From Bradyrhizobium sp. ORS 278 (lineage in GTDB: Bacteria > Pseudomonadota > Alphaproteobacteria > Rhizobiales > Xanthobacteraceae), in assembly GCF_000026145.1 (NCBI RefSeq), contig NC_009445.1, positions 2,914,001 to 2,978,000 of the forward strand: a stretch of 64,000 nt of DNA, given 5' to 3'. The position numbers and the translations under genes were made by a program. Under the pieces are notes generated by a model. The model saw nothing but the letters and a program-made list of their open reading frames with translations, was not told the DNA's origin and made no database searches. Below are positions 34,690 to 42,893 of this stretch, one piece after another. Each line of letters begins with the position of its first letter. The first letter of the stretch is position 1.

Positions 34690-36133
34690 GCTGATCCGCA
34701 CCACGGCGTTCCGGCTGACGCTGGTCTATCTGCTGTTGTTTGCGCTGTTTGCCGCTTCGCTGCTCGGCTACTTCGCCTGGAACACCCGTCGCCTGATCAC
34801 CGAGCAGATCTCGACCACGGTCAGCTCGGAGATCGGCGAGATGACCGACATCTACACCCGCGGCGGCCTGCGGTGGATCGTCGGCACGATCCAGAGCCGC
34901 GCGCTGCGCCCCGGCGCCAACCTCTATCTGCTCACGACTCCGACCGGCCAACAGGTCGCCGGCAATGTCGATGCGCTGGCGCCCGGCGTGATGGGCAGCT
35001 CCGGCTGGTCGGAGACGTTCTACCGCCGGCTCGACGATTCCAGCGAGCAGAACCACCGCGCGCTGGTCTATGTCACGCAGCTGTCGAGCGGCTTTCGGCT
35101 CCTGATCGGCCGCGACCTCGAGGAGCGGCGGCGGCTGTTCGGCATCGTCGCCAAGGCCGCGCAATGGTCGGTGCTGGTCGTCATCGTGCTCGGCATCGGC
35201 GGCGGCATCTTCGTCGCGCGGCGCGTGCTGTACCGGATCGATGCGATGACCGGCACGACGCAGCGGATCATGGCGGGTGATCTCTCGGGACGACTGCCGG
35301 TCGGACGCAGCGGCGACGAGCTCGATCGGCTCGCGGAAAACCTCAATGCGATGCTGGAGCGCATCGAGGCACTGATGACCGGGCTCAAGGAGGTCTCCGA
35401 CAACATCGCGCACGACCTCAAGACGCCGCTGACGCGGCTGCGCAACCGCGCCGAGGAGGCGCTGGCGAAATCGCGCTCCGAGGACGAGTATCGCGCGGCG
35501 CTGGAGCGGACGATCGAGGAATCCGATGGCCTGATCCGCACCTTCAATGCGCTCTTGATGATCGCGCGGGCGGAATCGGGACAGGCGCGCGGCGACATGG
35601 TCGAGTTCGATGCGGCCGACGTCGCCGGCGGCATTCACGAGCTGTATGAGCCGCTCGCCGAGGACAATGAGATGACCTTGCGGGTGAAGGCGTCGGCGGC
35701 GCCGGTGCATGGCAATCGCGAGCTGATCAGCCAGGCGCTCGCCAATCTCGTCGAAAACGCGATCAAATACGGCAAGCCGGCCGCACTGCCGCTCGATCCG
35801 GCCGCCGCAGCGGGGAGCCGCGAGATCCTGATCGAGGCGCGGCGCGAGGGCGGCCAGGTGCTGCTCAGCGTCACCGATCATGGCGAGGGCATTCCCGAAG
35901 CGGAACGCAAGCACGCCGTGGAACGGTTCGTGCGATTGGAGGCGAGCCGCACCTTGCCGGGTTCCGGCCTCGGCCTCAGTCTCGCCTCCGCCGTGGCGAC
36001 CTTGCATGGCGGCGAGCTCAGGCTCGGCGACGCCAGGCCGGGGCTGATCGCCACGCTCGTGCTGCCCGCCGGCGCAGGCCAGCCCGCGAAGCTTGCGGCG
36101 CCGACACAGGATGTGCCACAGAAGGCCGCATGA
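34673..36133 (+). CDS. Sensor histidine kinase
   Basis: A 486-residue membrane kinase cognate to the preceding regulator. Helix 1 is about 13-33 (LTLVYLLLFALFAASLLGYF), the periplasmic domain about 34-160, and helix 2 about 165-185 (VLVVIVLGIGGGIFVARRVL), followed by HAMP (TGTTQRIMAGDLSGRLPV). The phosphoacceptor H247 is in DNIAHDLKTPLTRL. The ATPase domain has the N box (ANLVENAIKYG) and G1/G2 (DHGEGIP, GSGLGLSLA). It starts at GTG 34673 within the regulator's end. The stop overlaps the glnE start (ATGA at 36130), so regulator, kinase and glnE form one transcript. That is unusual wiring for a nitrogen-metabolism gene, though it may be only positional. Confidence 0.93.
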   Translation: MTAFGKLIRTTAFRLTLVYLLLFALFAASLLGYFAWNTRRLITEQISTTVSSEIGEMTDIYTRGGLRWIVGTIQSRALRPGANLYLLTTPTGQQVAGNVDALAPGVMGSSGWSETFYRRLDDSSEQNHRALVYVTQLSSGFRLLIGRDLEERRRLFGIVAKAAQWSVLVVIVLGIGGGIFVARRVLYRIDAMTGTTQRIMAGDLSGRLPVGRSGDELDRLAENLNAMLERIEALMTGLKEVSDNIAHDLKTPLTRLRNRAEEALAKSRSEDEYRAALERTIEESDGLIRTFNALLMIARAESGQARGDMVEFDAADVAGGIHELYEPLAEDNEMTLRVKASAAPVHGNRELISQALANLVENAIKYGKPAALPLDPAAAAGSREILIEARREGGQVLLSVTDHGEGIPEAERKHAVERFVRLEASRTLPGSGLGLSLASAVATLHGGELRLGDARPGLIATLVLPAGAGQPAKLAAPTQDVPQKAA

Positions 36134-39090
36134 CCTCCTCCGCGCCGGGAAACGCGGACGGGCAGAGCCGTCTGGCCGCGCGTTTCGTTGCCGGCCCGCA
36201 TGTCCGTGCGCCCGACACAGCCGAACACCGCCTGCAGGACTGGCTCGCCGAGCTCGAGCCCTCTCTGGCCGCCTCCCTCCGCGATCAGTTCGCCAGCGGC
36301 TGGGCGCGCAGCATCCTGTTGGGGATCGTCGAATCCTCCCCCTATCTGTTCGATCTGATCCGCGCCGACGCCCAGCGTTTGGACCGCCTGTTGCGCTGCG
36401 ATCCGCAGACGCATCTCGCGGAGCTGATCGCGCGCACCGGCCGCGAGGTGTTCGCCTGCAGCGGCGAAGCCGATGTGATGAGCCTGCTGAGACGGCTCAA
36501 ATCCGAGGCGGCGCTGTTGATCGCGCTGTGCGACATCGGCGGAGTCTGGCCCGTCATGCAGGTGACGGCGGCGCTGACCGACGTCGCCGTGGCCGCGGTG
36601 CAGATGGCGTTGCGCCATCTGCTGCGCCAGGAGGCCGCGCGCGGCCGACTCGCGCCCATCGATCCCGCACAGCCGGAGCTGGGCTGCGGGCTGTTCGTGC
36701 TGGCGATGGGCAAGATGGGCGCCGGCGAGCTGAACTACTCCAGCGACATCGACCTCATCGTCTTCTTCGATCCCGACGCCACGACTCTCGCACACGACAT
36801 CGAGCCGCAGCCTTTCTTTGTCCGCGTCACCCAGGCGCTGGCGCGGCTGCTGCAGAGCCGCACCGCCGACGGCTACGTCTTCCGCGTCGATCTCCGGCTG
36901 CGCCCCGATCCCGCCTCGACGCAGGTCGCGATGTCGACCGAGGCGGCGCTGCATTACTACGAGCGCGAGGGCCGCACCTGGGAGCGCGCCGCGATGATCA
37001 AGGCCCGCATCTGCGCCGGCGACGTCGCCGCGGGTGAAGCGATGCTGGCCGAGCTGTCGCCGTTCGTCTGGCGCAAGCATCTCGATTTCCAGGCGCTGAC
37101 CGACGTCCACGACATGAAGCGGCAGATGCAGGTCTACCGCGGTCACAGCGAAATCGCCGTCGAGGGCCACAACGTCAAGGTCGGCCGCGGCGGCATCCGC
37201 GAGATCGAGTTCTTCGCCCAGACCCAGCAGCTGATCGCCGGCGGCCGCCATCCCGAGCTGCGCGTGCGCCCGACATTGCAGGCACTCGATGTGCTCACCG
37301 CCAGCAACTGGATCACCGCGCAGGCCCGGGACGAGCTCACCTCGGCCTATGAGTTCCTGCGCCGCGTCGAGCATCGCCTGCAGATGATGGCCGACGAGCA
37401 GATCCATAGCCTGCCGGACGACGTCGACGGCGTCGCGCGCTTCGCGTGCTTCTTCGGCTATGAGAGCCGCGAGCGCTTTGCGACCGACCTGCTGTTCCAC
37501 CTCGACATCGTCCAGGGACACTACGCACGACTGTTCGAAGGCGACCCGACCGGCACGGTCAGCCTGCCGCCGGTGAACTACGGCGCAGGGCCCGACGAGC
37601 CGCGGCTGCTCGAGCATCTCGTCGCGCTCGGCTTCCGCGATCCGATGATGGTCGCGCTGACCCTGCAGCAATGGCTCGCGGGCGACTACCGCGTGTTCCG
37701 GGCCGAGGCGACGCGCACGACCTTCAACGAATTTCTTCCGGCGCTGATCGACGGTCTCGCCCACGCCGACGAGCCCGATCGCGCCGTCGTGGCGTTCGAC
37801 CGTTTCCTGCAGGCGCTGCAGCTCGGCGGCCGGCTGATCACCCTGCTTGGACAGAACCGCGACCTCGTCGCGCTCGTGGCGCTGGTGCTCGGCGCAGCAC
37901 CTCGGCTCGGCGACATGCTGGCGCGGCAGCCGCGGCTGATGGACGGCCTGATCGATCCGCGCTTCTTCGGCGCGATCCCCGACAAGCGCGAGCTGTCGAC
38001 GCGTCTCGCCGCGACGCTGCAGGATGCCGGCAGCTACGAGGAGTTCCTCGATCGCCTTCGGCTGTTCGGCCAGGAGAGCCTGTTCCTGATCGGCACCCGC
38101 ATCCTGTCGGGCACCGTCTCGGCGCAGCAGGCCGGCACCGCATTCGCCGACGTCGCCGAAGGAATCGTCCACACCGTCCACAATCTCGTGATCGAGCGGT
38201 TCGCCGCCCAGCACGGCCGCATCCGCGGCCAGGAGACCGCGATCATCGCGATGGGCAGGCTCGGCGCGCGCGAGATGACGGCGTCGTCCGATCTCGACCT
38301 CATCCTGTTGTACGATTTCGATGCCGACGCGCCCGACTCCGATGGCGAGCGCCCGCTGCAGGGCGCCCACTACTTCGCCCGCTTCACACAGCGCCTGATC
38401 TCCGCGTTCACGTCGCGCACCAACTACGGTGTGCTCTACGACATCGACATGCGGCTGCGCCCCTCGGGCCGCGCCGGGCCGCTCGCCTCGCACATCGACT
38501 CCTTTGCGCATTATCAGGAGCATGAGGCGTGGACCTGGGAGCATATGGCGCTGACCCGCGCGCGGGTGATCTCGGCCTCGCCCGCGTTCCGCGCGCGCAT
38601 CGAGGCGATCATCCAGACTGCGCTGCGGCGAAGCCGCGATGCCCAGGCGATCGCGCGCGACGTCGCCGACATGCGCCGCGCTATCGCTGCCGAGAAGGGC
38701 GAAACCGATCTGTGGGACCTCAAGCACGCCGCCGGCGGCATGGTCGACATCGATTTCGTCGCGCAATATCTGCAGCTCGTGCATGCCGCGAGCAAGCCGG
38801 AGATCCTCGACATCAGCTCGCTGCAGGTGCTCGACCATGCCGAGCGGCTCGGCGTGCTGCCACGCGCCGATGCGGTGATCCTGCGTCACGCCGCGCGGAT
38901 GTATCACGACCTCACGCAGATCCTGCGTCTGTGCGTCAGCGACAAGTTCAAGCCCGACCAGGCCGGCGACGACCTGCTGCGCGTGATGACCCGCGCCGGC
39001 GACGCGCCGGACTTCTCGGCGCTGGAAGCGCGCGTGCGCGAGACCCAGAGCGAGGTGCGGCGGGTGTTCACGGCGCTGCTCGAACGTTGA
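36130..39090 (+). CDS. glnE: Glutamine synthetase adenylyltransferase/deadenylase
   Basis: A 986-residue bifunctional enzyme that adenylylates (inactivates) and de-adenylylates glutamine synthetase under PII control. It has two nucleotidyltransferase domains. The N-terminal (adenylyl-removing) domain has the motif GKMGAGELNYSSDIDLIVFF (about 194-213). The C-terminal (adenylyltransferase) domain has GRLGAREMTASSDLDLILLY (about 712-731). Each retains the G-x-G and the D-x-D metal-binding pair (DID and DLD). Length is in the normal range of the family. It is translationally coupled to the sensor kinase upstream. The antisense ORF covering most of it (35878-38907, minus) is a codon-bias shadow. 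Confidence 0.97.
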   Translation: MTSSAPGNADGQSRLAARFVAGPHVRAPDTAEHRLQDWLAELEPSLAASLRDQFASGWARSILLGIVESSPYLFDLIRADAQRLDRLLRCDPQTHLAELIARTGREVFACSGEADVMSLLRRLKSEAALLIALCDIGGVWPVMQVTAALTDVAVAAVQMALRHLLRQEAARGRLAPIDPAQPELGCGLFVLAMGKMGAGELNYSSDIDLIVFFDPDATTLAHDIEPQPFFVRVTQALARLLQSRTADGYVFRVDLRLRPDPASTQVAMSTEAALHYYEREGRTWERAAMIKARICAGDVAAGEAMLAELSPFVWRKHLDFQALTDVHDMKRQMQVYRGHSEIAVEGHNVKVGRGGIREIEFFAQTQQLIAGGRHPELRVRPTLQALDVLTASNWITAQARDELTSAYEFLRRVEHRLQMMADEQIHSLPDDVDGVARFACFFGYESRERFATDLLFHLDIVQGHYARLFEGDPTGTVSLPPVNYGAGPDEPRLLEHLVALGFRDPMMVALTLQQWLAGDYRVFRAEATRTTFNEFLPALIDGLAHADEPDRAVVAFDRFLQALQLGGRLITLLGQNRDLVALVALVLGAAPRLGDMLARQPRLMDGLIDPRFFGAIPDKRELSTRLAATLQDAGSYEEFLDRLRLFGQESLFLIGTRILSGTVSAQQAGTAFADVAEGIVHTVHNLVIERFAAQHGRIRGQETAIIAMGRLGAREMTASSDLDLILLYDFDADAPDSDGERPLQGAHYFARFTQRLISAFTSRTNYGVLYDIDMRLRPSGRAGPLASHIDSFAHYQEHEAWTWEHMALTRARVISASPAFRARIEAIIQTALRRSRDAQAIARDVADMRRAIAAEKGETDLWDLKHAAGGMVDIDFVAQYLQLVHAASKPEILDISSLQVLDHAERLGVLPRADAVILRHAARMYHDLTQILRLCVSDKFKPDQAGDDLLRVMTRAGDAPDFSALEARVRETQSEVRRVFTALLER

Positions 39091-39984
39091 TCATCCGCTT
39101 GCAAGCGCTCACCCTGCGGCGCGCGTGCCGGCGTCCCTGTGCTCCGCGTTTCATATTCAACCGCTCAAACAGCTGGGCATGTGACGACGCATCCGCGGCG
39201 CGAGCGCGCCCGGAGGATGCGGCAGGCATCGCCCTCAAAACGATGATGAGGGCGCAGGGAATGCCGGGTGAAGGCCTCACCCATGGCCCGCCTGCAGCAA
39301 GAAAAGCAGGCGGCAGTCACCACAGATGCAGCCGATTCGACCCGGCATTCCCTGCGCGATGGTTTTAACGCTTATACGCGATCTCCCCGGTGCGCCGGCT
39401 TGTTGGCCACCGTGGCGACGACGCGCGTCACCCACGCCATCGCAGGACACCAGCTTCGGGGTGCCAGGACCACGCGACTTCACGTTCCGCGAACGCCTCA
39501 TTCGTCCGCACCCCCAAGGGCGCGCTGATGCGCTCACGTCCACCGCATTGCCGGCCCAACGTCTCGTGACGACGCGTACGCCCCTCATCCGGGCCGGAAC
39601 GGAGAGAGAAGTGACATGATTTGCTGATTTTCGGAAGCGATTTATTTCTGCAGAAGGTCCTTGAAATGGACGATGTGTCTGGCATCGATGATGAAATCGG
39701 AGTTTCGGCGCAGGAAATCTGGATCGGCGCACCGCCGGCGTGAAGACGGGCAATGCGGTCGTCCTTGGCCTGCGCGCGGTGGTGCACTTCTGAGGCGGTG
39801 CTTCCGGACGGGCGGATGGCTGTCATCCGCCCGTCACGACCAATCGCCAGCGCCAAATTGGCTGCCGCGCGAGCGGTCGGTCCTGCCTAGCCGGGCAGGG
39901 GCGTGCGGCGATCATGTCGATTGACTCTTCCGCACCGCGACACGACATCTCCGGGGATTGCGACCAAATGCCCAGGAGACCGCC
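39091..39984. other. Intergenic region with a long dispersed repeat
   Basis: About 890 bases between glnE and the nucleotide cyclase gene. The central part (39252-39600) is repeat copy B. The final 80 bases contain AGGAGA at 39973-39978, the ribosome binding site of the cyclase. No coding frame could be supported. Confidence 0.65.
39252..39600 (-). repeat. Long dispersed repeat, copy B (inverse of copy A at 30995)
   Basis: Reads, in the minus direction, the same ordered blocks as copy A: GTGGTCCTGG, TTAAAACCATCGCGCAGGGA, and the terminal arms GCGCAGGGAATGCCGGG and CCCGGCATTCCCTGCGC that close a hairpin at 39252-39355. Copies A and B are on opposite strands with about 8 kb between them. They could recombine and invert the segment holding the Do-protease, two-component and glnE genes. 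Confidence 0.7.
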
Positions 39985-41184
39985 ATGACCGCAACACACA
40001 CGCATCCCGCCGCCGGCCAGCGCCTGGGTGACGAGGTCGTGGACTGGCTGACCAATGGCACCCGCGACGAGCGCTTCATCGACAACATCTTCGGCCAGAT
40101 GTGCGTCCGGCTGCAGCGCGCCGGCATTCCGGTGATGCGGGCGTCGCTGCATGTCCAGATCAACCATCCGCAATGGCTCGGCGCCCGCATCCTGTGGAGC
40201 GACGGCATGGAGGGAGCGGAAATCGCGCGGGTCGATTACGACGTGCGCGAGCGGTCGGAATATATCGGCAGCCCCGCCAGCGAGATCGTCGACGGCGCCG
40301 AGGAGATCCGGGAAAATCTCGCACGCGACCCGAAGCTCGGCCGCCAGCATGCGGTCTATGACGACATGCGCGCGATGGGCCTGACCGACTATGTCGCCTG
40401 GCCGATCTATCACACGCTCGGCAAGCGCCACATCGTCACGTTCGCGACCGACCGCCACGGCGGCTTCGATCATGTCCATATCGATGCGCTGCGCCGGCTG
40501 ATCCCGGTCCTGGCGCTGGTGAGCGAGATTCGCATCAAGAACAGGCTGGCGCGGACGCTGCTCGAAACCTATGTCGGGCCGCATGCCGGCGAGATGGTGC
40601 TGGCCGGCGCGACGCGGCGCGGCAGCGGCGAGACCGTGCGCGCCGCGATCATGATCTGCGACCTCCGCGACTTCACGAAAATCTCGGACAACTGGCCGCG
40701 CGACGACGTCATCGATCTGCTCAACGGCTATTTCGATGCGATGGTCGAGCCGATTACCCAGCATGGCGGCGAGATTCTGAAATTCATCGGCGACGGCCTG
40801 CTGGCGATCTTTCCACTCAGCCATCCCGACGCCTGCGCCAATCTGCTGTACGCCGTGGCGGGCGCCAGGCAGGCGATGGCGGAGCTGAATGCGCGGCATG
40901 CCGAGAGCGGTCGCGCGCCGCTGCGCTATGGCATCGGCATCCATGTCGGCGACGTGATGTACGGCAACATCGGTTCGCGCACGCGGCTCGATTTCACGGT
41001 GATCGGGCCGGCGGTCAACATGGCCTCGCGCATGGAGGCGCTGACCAAGCAGGTCGGCCGTCCCGTGCTGATGTCGCGCGCCTTCGCCGAGCTCGTCGAG
41101 GGACCGTTCGCGCTCGAGCGTGTCGGTGAGTTTCCGGTCCGCGGCTTCAGCGACCCGATCGAGCTGTTCGCGTTCGAGGGGTAG
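39985..41184 (+). CDS. Class III adenylate/guanylate cyclase
   Basis: A 399-residue signalling enzyme making cAMP or cGMP. The C-terminal catalytic domain (about residues 215-390) shows metal-binding aspartates in MICDLRDFTKIS and FIGDGLLAIFP, the loop HVGDVMYGNIGS, and DFTVIGPAVNMASRMEALTK. The N-terminal part (about 20-200) is a soluble domain with an unassigned fold, typical of alphaproteobacterial cyclases of this type. There are no membrane segments. The ATG at 39985 is preceded by AGGAGA. Rhizobia have many such cyclases, each linked to one stress or host signal; no sensor module is recognisable here. The nearest gene downstream on the minus strand is a small secreted protein. Confidence 0.9.
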   Translation: MTATHTHPAAGQRLGDEVVDWLTNGTRDERFIDNIFGQMCVRLQRAGIPVMRASLHVQINHPQWLGARILWSDGMEGAEIARVDYDVRERSEYIGSPASEIVDGAEEIRENLARDPKLGRQHAVYDDMRAMGLTDYVAWPIYHTLGKRHIVTFATDRHGGFDHVHIDALRRLIPVLALVSEIRIKNRLARTLLETYVGPHAGEMVLAGATRRGSGETVRAAIMICDLRDFTKISDNWPRDDVIDLLNGYFDAMVEPITQHGGEILKFIGDGLLAIFPLSHPDACANLLYAVAGARQAMAELNARHAESGRAPLRYGIGIHVGDVMYGNIGSRTRLDFTVIGPAVNMASRMEALTKQVGRPVLMSRAFAELVEGPFALERVGEFPVRGFSDPIELFAFEG

Positions 41185-41197
41185 GAGTTTTCCTTTC

Positions 41198-41281
41198 GTA
41201 GCCCGGATGAGCGCAGCGACATCCGGGATCGCACGAGCTGTTGCGATGAACCCGGATGTCGCTGCGCTCATCCGGGCTACG
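41198..41281. repeat. Palindromic dispersed repeat, family P1 copy 3
   Basis: GTAGCCCGGATGAGCGCAGC, followed by GACATCCGGG, pairs with CCCGGATGTCGCTGCGCTCA, continued by TCCGGGCTAC. The variant dinucleotides (GACATCC and GGATGTC) are compensatory between arms, so base pairing has been conserved while the sequence drifted. It lies between the cyclase gene and the secreted protein gene, where transcription converges. Confidence 0.9.
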
Positions 41282-41315
41282 CAGATTGTCATCAGGGCGA
41301 AACAAGGTCGGCCTG

Positions 41316-41852
41316 TTACGGAGTGATCTCGGCGGGCGCGCCTTCCCAATCGATGACGTATTCGGTCTCGGATGTGGATTTGGCGGTCCACGTGCCGCGC
41401 AGATGCGCGCCAGCCAAGCCGCGCGTTCCCGCGGTCTGCTCCCAGGTGCCGACGGCGGTCCACTCCTGCTTGCCGTTCACCACGGTCGTGGTCTGCTGGC
41501 CGATATAGCTGTCCATCTGCACGCTCCCATCAGGATATTTGATGTGATCGTAGCCGCGTAGCGTGCCGTTGCCGCGCACGAGATCATCGAGCTCGACCAT
41601 CACGACCTGACCGCCGTCGAAGCGGGCCGACGCGCCGGAGGCCCGACCATCGCATTTCGATCTCAGCAGAATGAGCTCGTGGGCGGGATCACCGTCCACC
41701 CGGTTCTTGTGCTCTTCGTCGTTCTTGCAGCTGAACCTGCCTCCGACGGGAGCTGCATCGCCGGCTTGTGCCGATGGCGAAGACATCGTGACGGACATCG
41801 TGGCAATCAGCGCGAGCGCGAGACTGCCCAGAGAGCGGATATGAGACGGCAT
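41316..41852 (-). CDS. Secreted protein of unknown function
   Basis: A 178-residue protein with a signal peptide (about 1-31: MPSHIRSLGSLALALIATMS, ending SAQAGDA) and a mature domain with two cysteines (FSCKNDEE and SKCDGRAS) that could form a disulphide. The rest is beta-rich with YPDGSVQMDSYIGQQTTTVV and GTWTAKSTSETEYVIDWEG. The start at 41852 is well supported by AGGAGG a few bases upstream (41857-41862). The open frame extends to 42095, but that extension is not signal-like. No family is recognised. It is probably periplasmic. Confidence 0.75.
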   Translation of the reverse strand: MPSHIRSLGSLALALIATMSVTMSSPSAQAGDAAPVGGRFSCKNDEEHKNRVDGDPAHELILLRSKCDGRASGASARFDGGQVVMVELDDLVRGNGTLRGYDHIKYPDGSVQMDSYIGQQTTTVVNGKQEWTAVGTWEQTAGTRGLAGAHLRGTWTAKSTSETEYVIDWEGAPAEITP

Positions 41853-42490
41853 GTGAACCTCCTGACACGGACCGACCGCGGTGTCCGGCGGGATGCGCCC
41901 TGTCGCGGCCGACCGCCGCACCGAGCCATGATGGGCCGGTTCGGACCAGGGCCATGGGACGAGCGGCAGGCCCGATGTGACCAGCAACTGCGCCCGGGGA
42001 CGACAGGGCGGTATCGGATCATCAGCGGTGAAGGCGAAAGAACGAGCGATGGTCTGCAAGCGGTCTTTCGAGGGCGCGCTCGGCGGACGCGGCAATGCGG
42101 GACCGAAGCACGCAACTCGGCGCGCCGGCCGCCTCGTGCAAGGAACTCGTCAACTTCTTCGAAGCGGATGAGACGGTGATGCCGGCCACCAGCGCCGGTG
42201 TCGGCGCTTGCTTTCCGATCAAAGCATCGACCAAGGAGGCCACGAGAGCACGTTGGGCGCGAAGACCAGCAGTGCCGGCGCGACGAGGGCTCCTGCGACG
42301 TGGACCGCAGCCGTGGACCGGGGTGAGATTCCGCGCATGAGGGCGAACCTGCGTGAGCACCACCGCGATGACGATCGCGATCAGCAGCGCTCGCCAGGAC
42401 GGCATCAAGACACCGATTGTATAAGAGATGAGGCAGACGGCGAGCATGTGCATCAGCATCTGCATCGGGTCTTCGAACATCCGTCCCCTC
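41853..42490. other. Intergenic region with possible small membrane ORFs
   Basis: A 638-base gap between two minus-strand genes. The upper half contains the two overlapping minus-strand frames listed at 42219-42480. The lower part (41853-42200) has an open plus-strand frame without family-like sequence and no visible repeat. Confidence 0.5.
42219..42480 (-). pseudogene. Frameshifted or overlapping small membrane protein ORFs
   Basis: The minus-strand frame starting at 42480 begins MFEDPMQMLMHMLAVCLISY and carries two hydrophobic segments (VLMPSWRALLIAIVIAVVL) over about 45 residues, then turns Arg-rich and loses its character. In another frame, an ATG at 42338 begins MRGISPRSTAAVHVAGALVA, a further hydrophobic 39-residue stretch ending at a stop at 42219. 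Together they look like one membrane protein split by a single-base indel, or two overlapping small proteins. Sequencing error is also possible. I cannot name a family. Confidence 0.4.
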
Positions 42491-42778
42491 TCAGGCCTGA
42501 TCCAGGAACGGCGCCACCACCTCGCGCGTCTCAGCGCTGGTCACGACGGGCACGATCTCGAAGGTCATGCCGGTGTCGCGGGCATTGGCGAGGATCCATT
42601 GCTGCAGCAGGCGCGCGTCGTCGCACTCCATCAGTTGGAAGCAGCGGTCGAAATTCGGCTCGATCCAGCTGCCGAGATATTTCAGGCCGTCGGGAAATGT
42701 GATGCCGGGGTCGCGGACGCGGCGATAGACGGGAATCGGATCGCAGTCCTTGAAACGTTCGATCACCATGAACAGCAT
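42491..42778 (-). CDS. DUF3303 domain protein
   Basis: A 95-residue cytosolic protein starting MLFMVIERFKDCDPIPVYRR with the typical DUF3303 pattern FPDGLKYLGSWIEPNFDRCF and LMECDDARLLQQWI. Such proteins have a ferredoxin-like dimeric alpha-beta fold with unknown function. The start at 42778 is supported by GGAGG about nine bases upstream and by family alignment. The open frame extends to 42826 with non-family residues. Its neighbours are a caspase-like gene upstream and the frameshifted membrane ORFs downstream, with no obvious operon link. Confidence 0.88.
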   Translation of the reverse strand: MLFMVIERFKDCDPIPVYRRVRDPGITFPDGLKYLGSWIEPNFDRCFQLMECDDARLLQQWILANARDTGMTFEIVPVVTSAETREVVAPFLDQA

Positions 42779-42893
42779 GGGCGCGCCTCCGGGATGCTGG
42801 GACGCGCATTGTGAGCGGGTTTTCAATCCGTTTCCAGATCGTTCCAGTTGTCTCGCTCACAATGAAGCTGAGCGCTCCGGGCAGCGTCGCGGC

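Noticed and set aside
35878..38907. A minus-strand ORF of 1009 codons
   Set aside because: It lies antisense to glnE and the kinase, whose motifs are unambiguous; composition is shadow-like.
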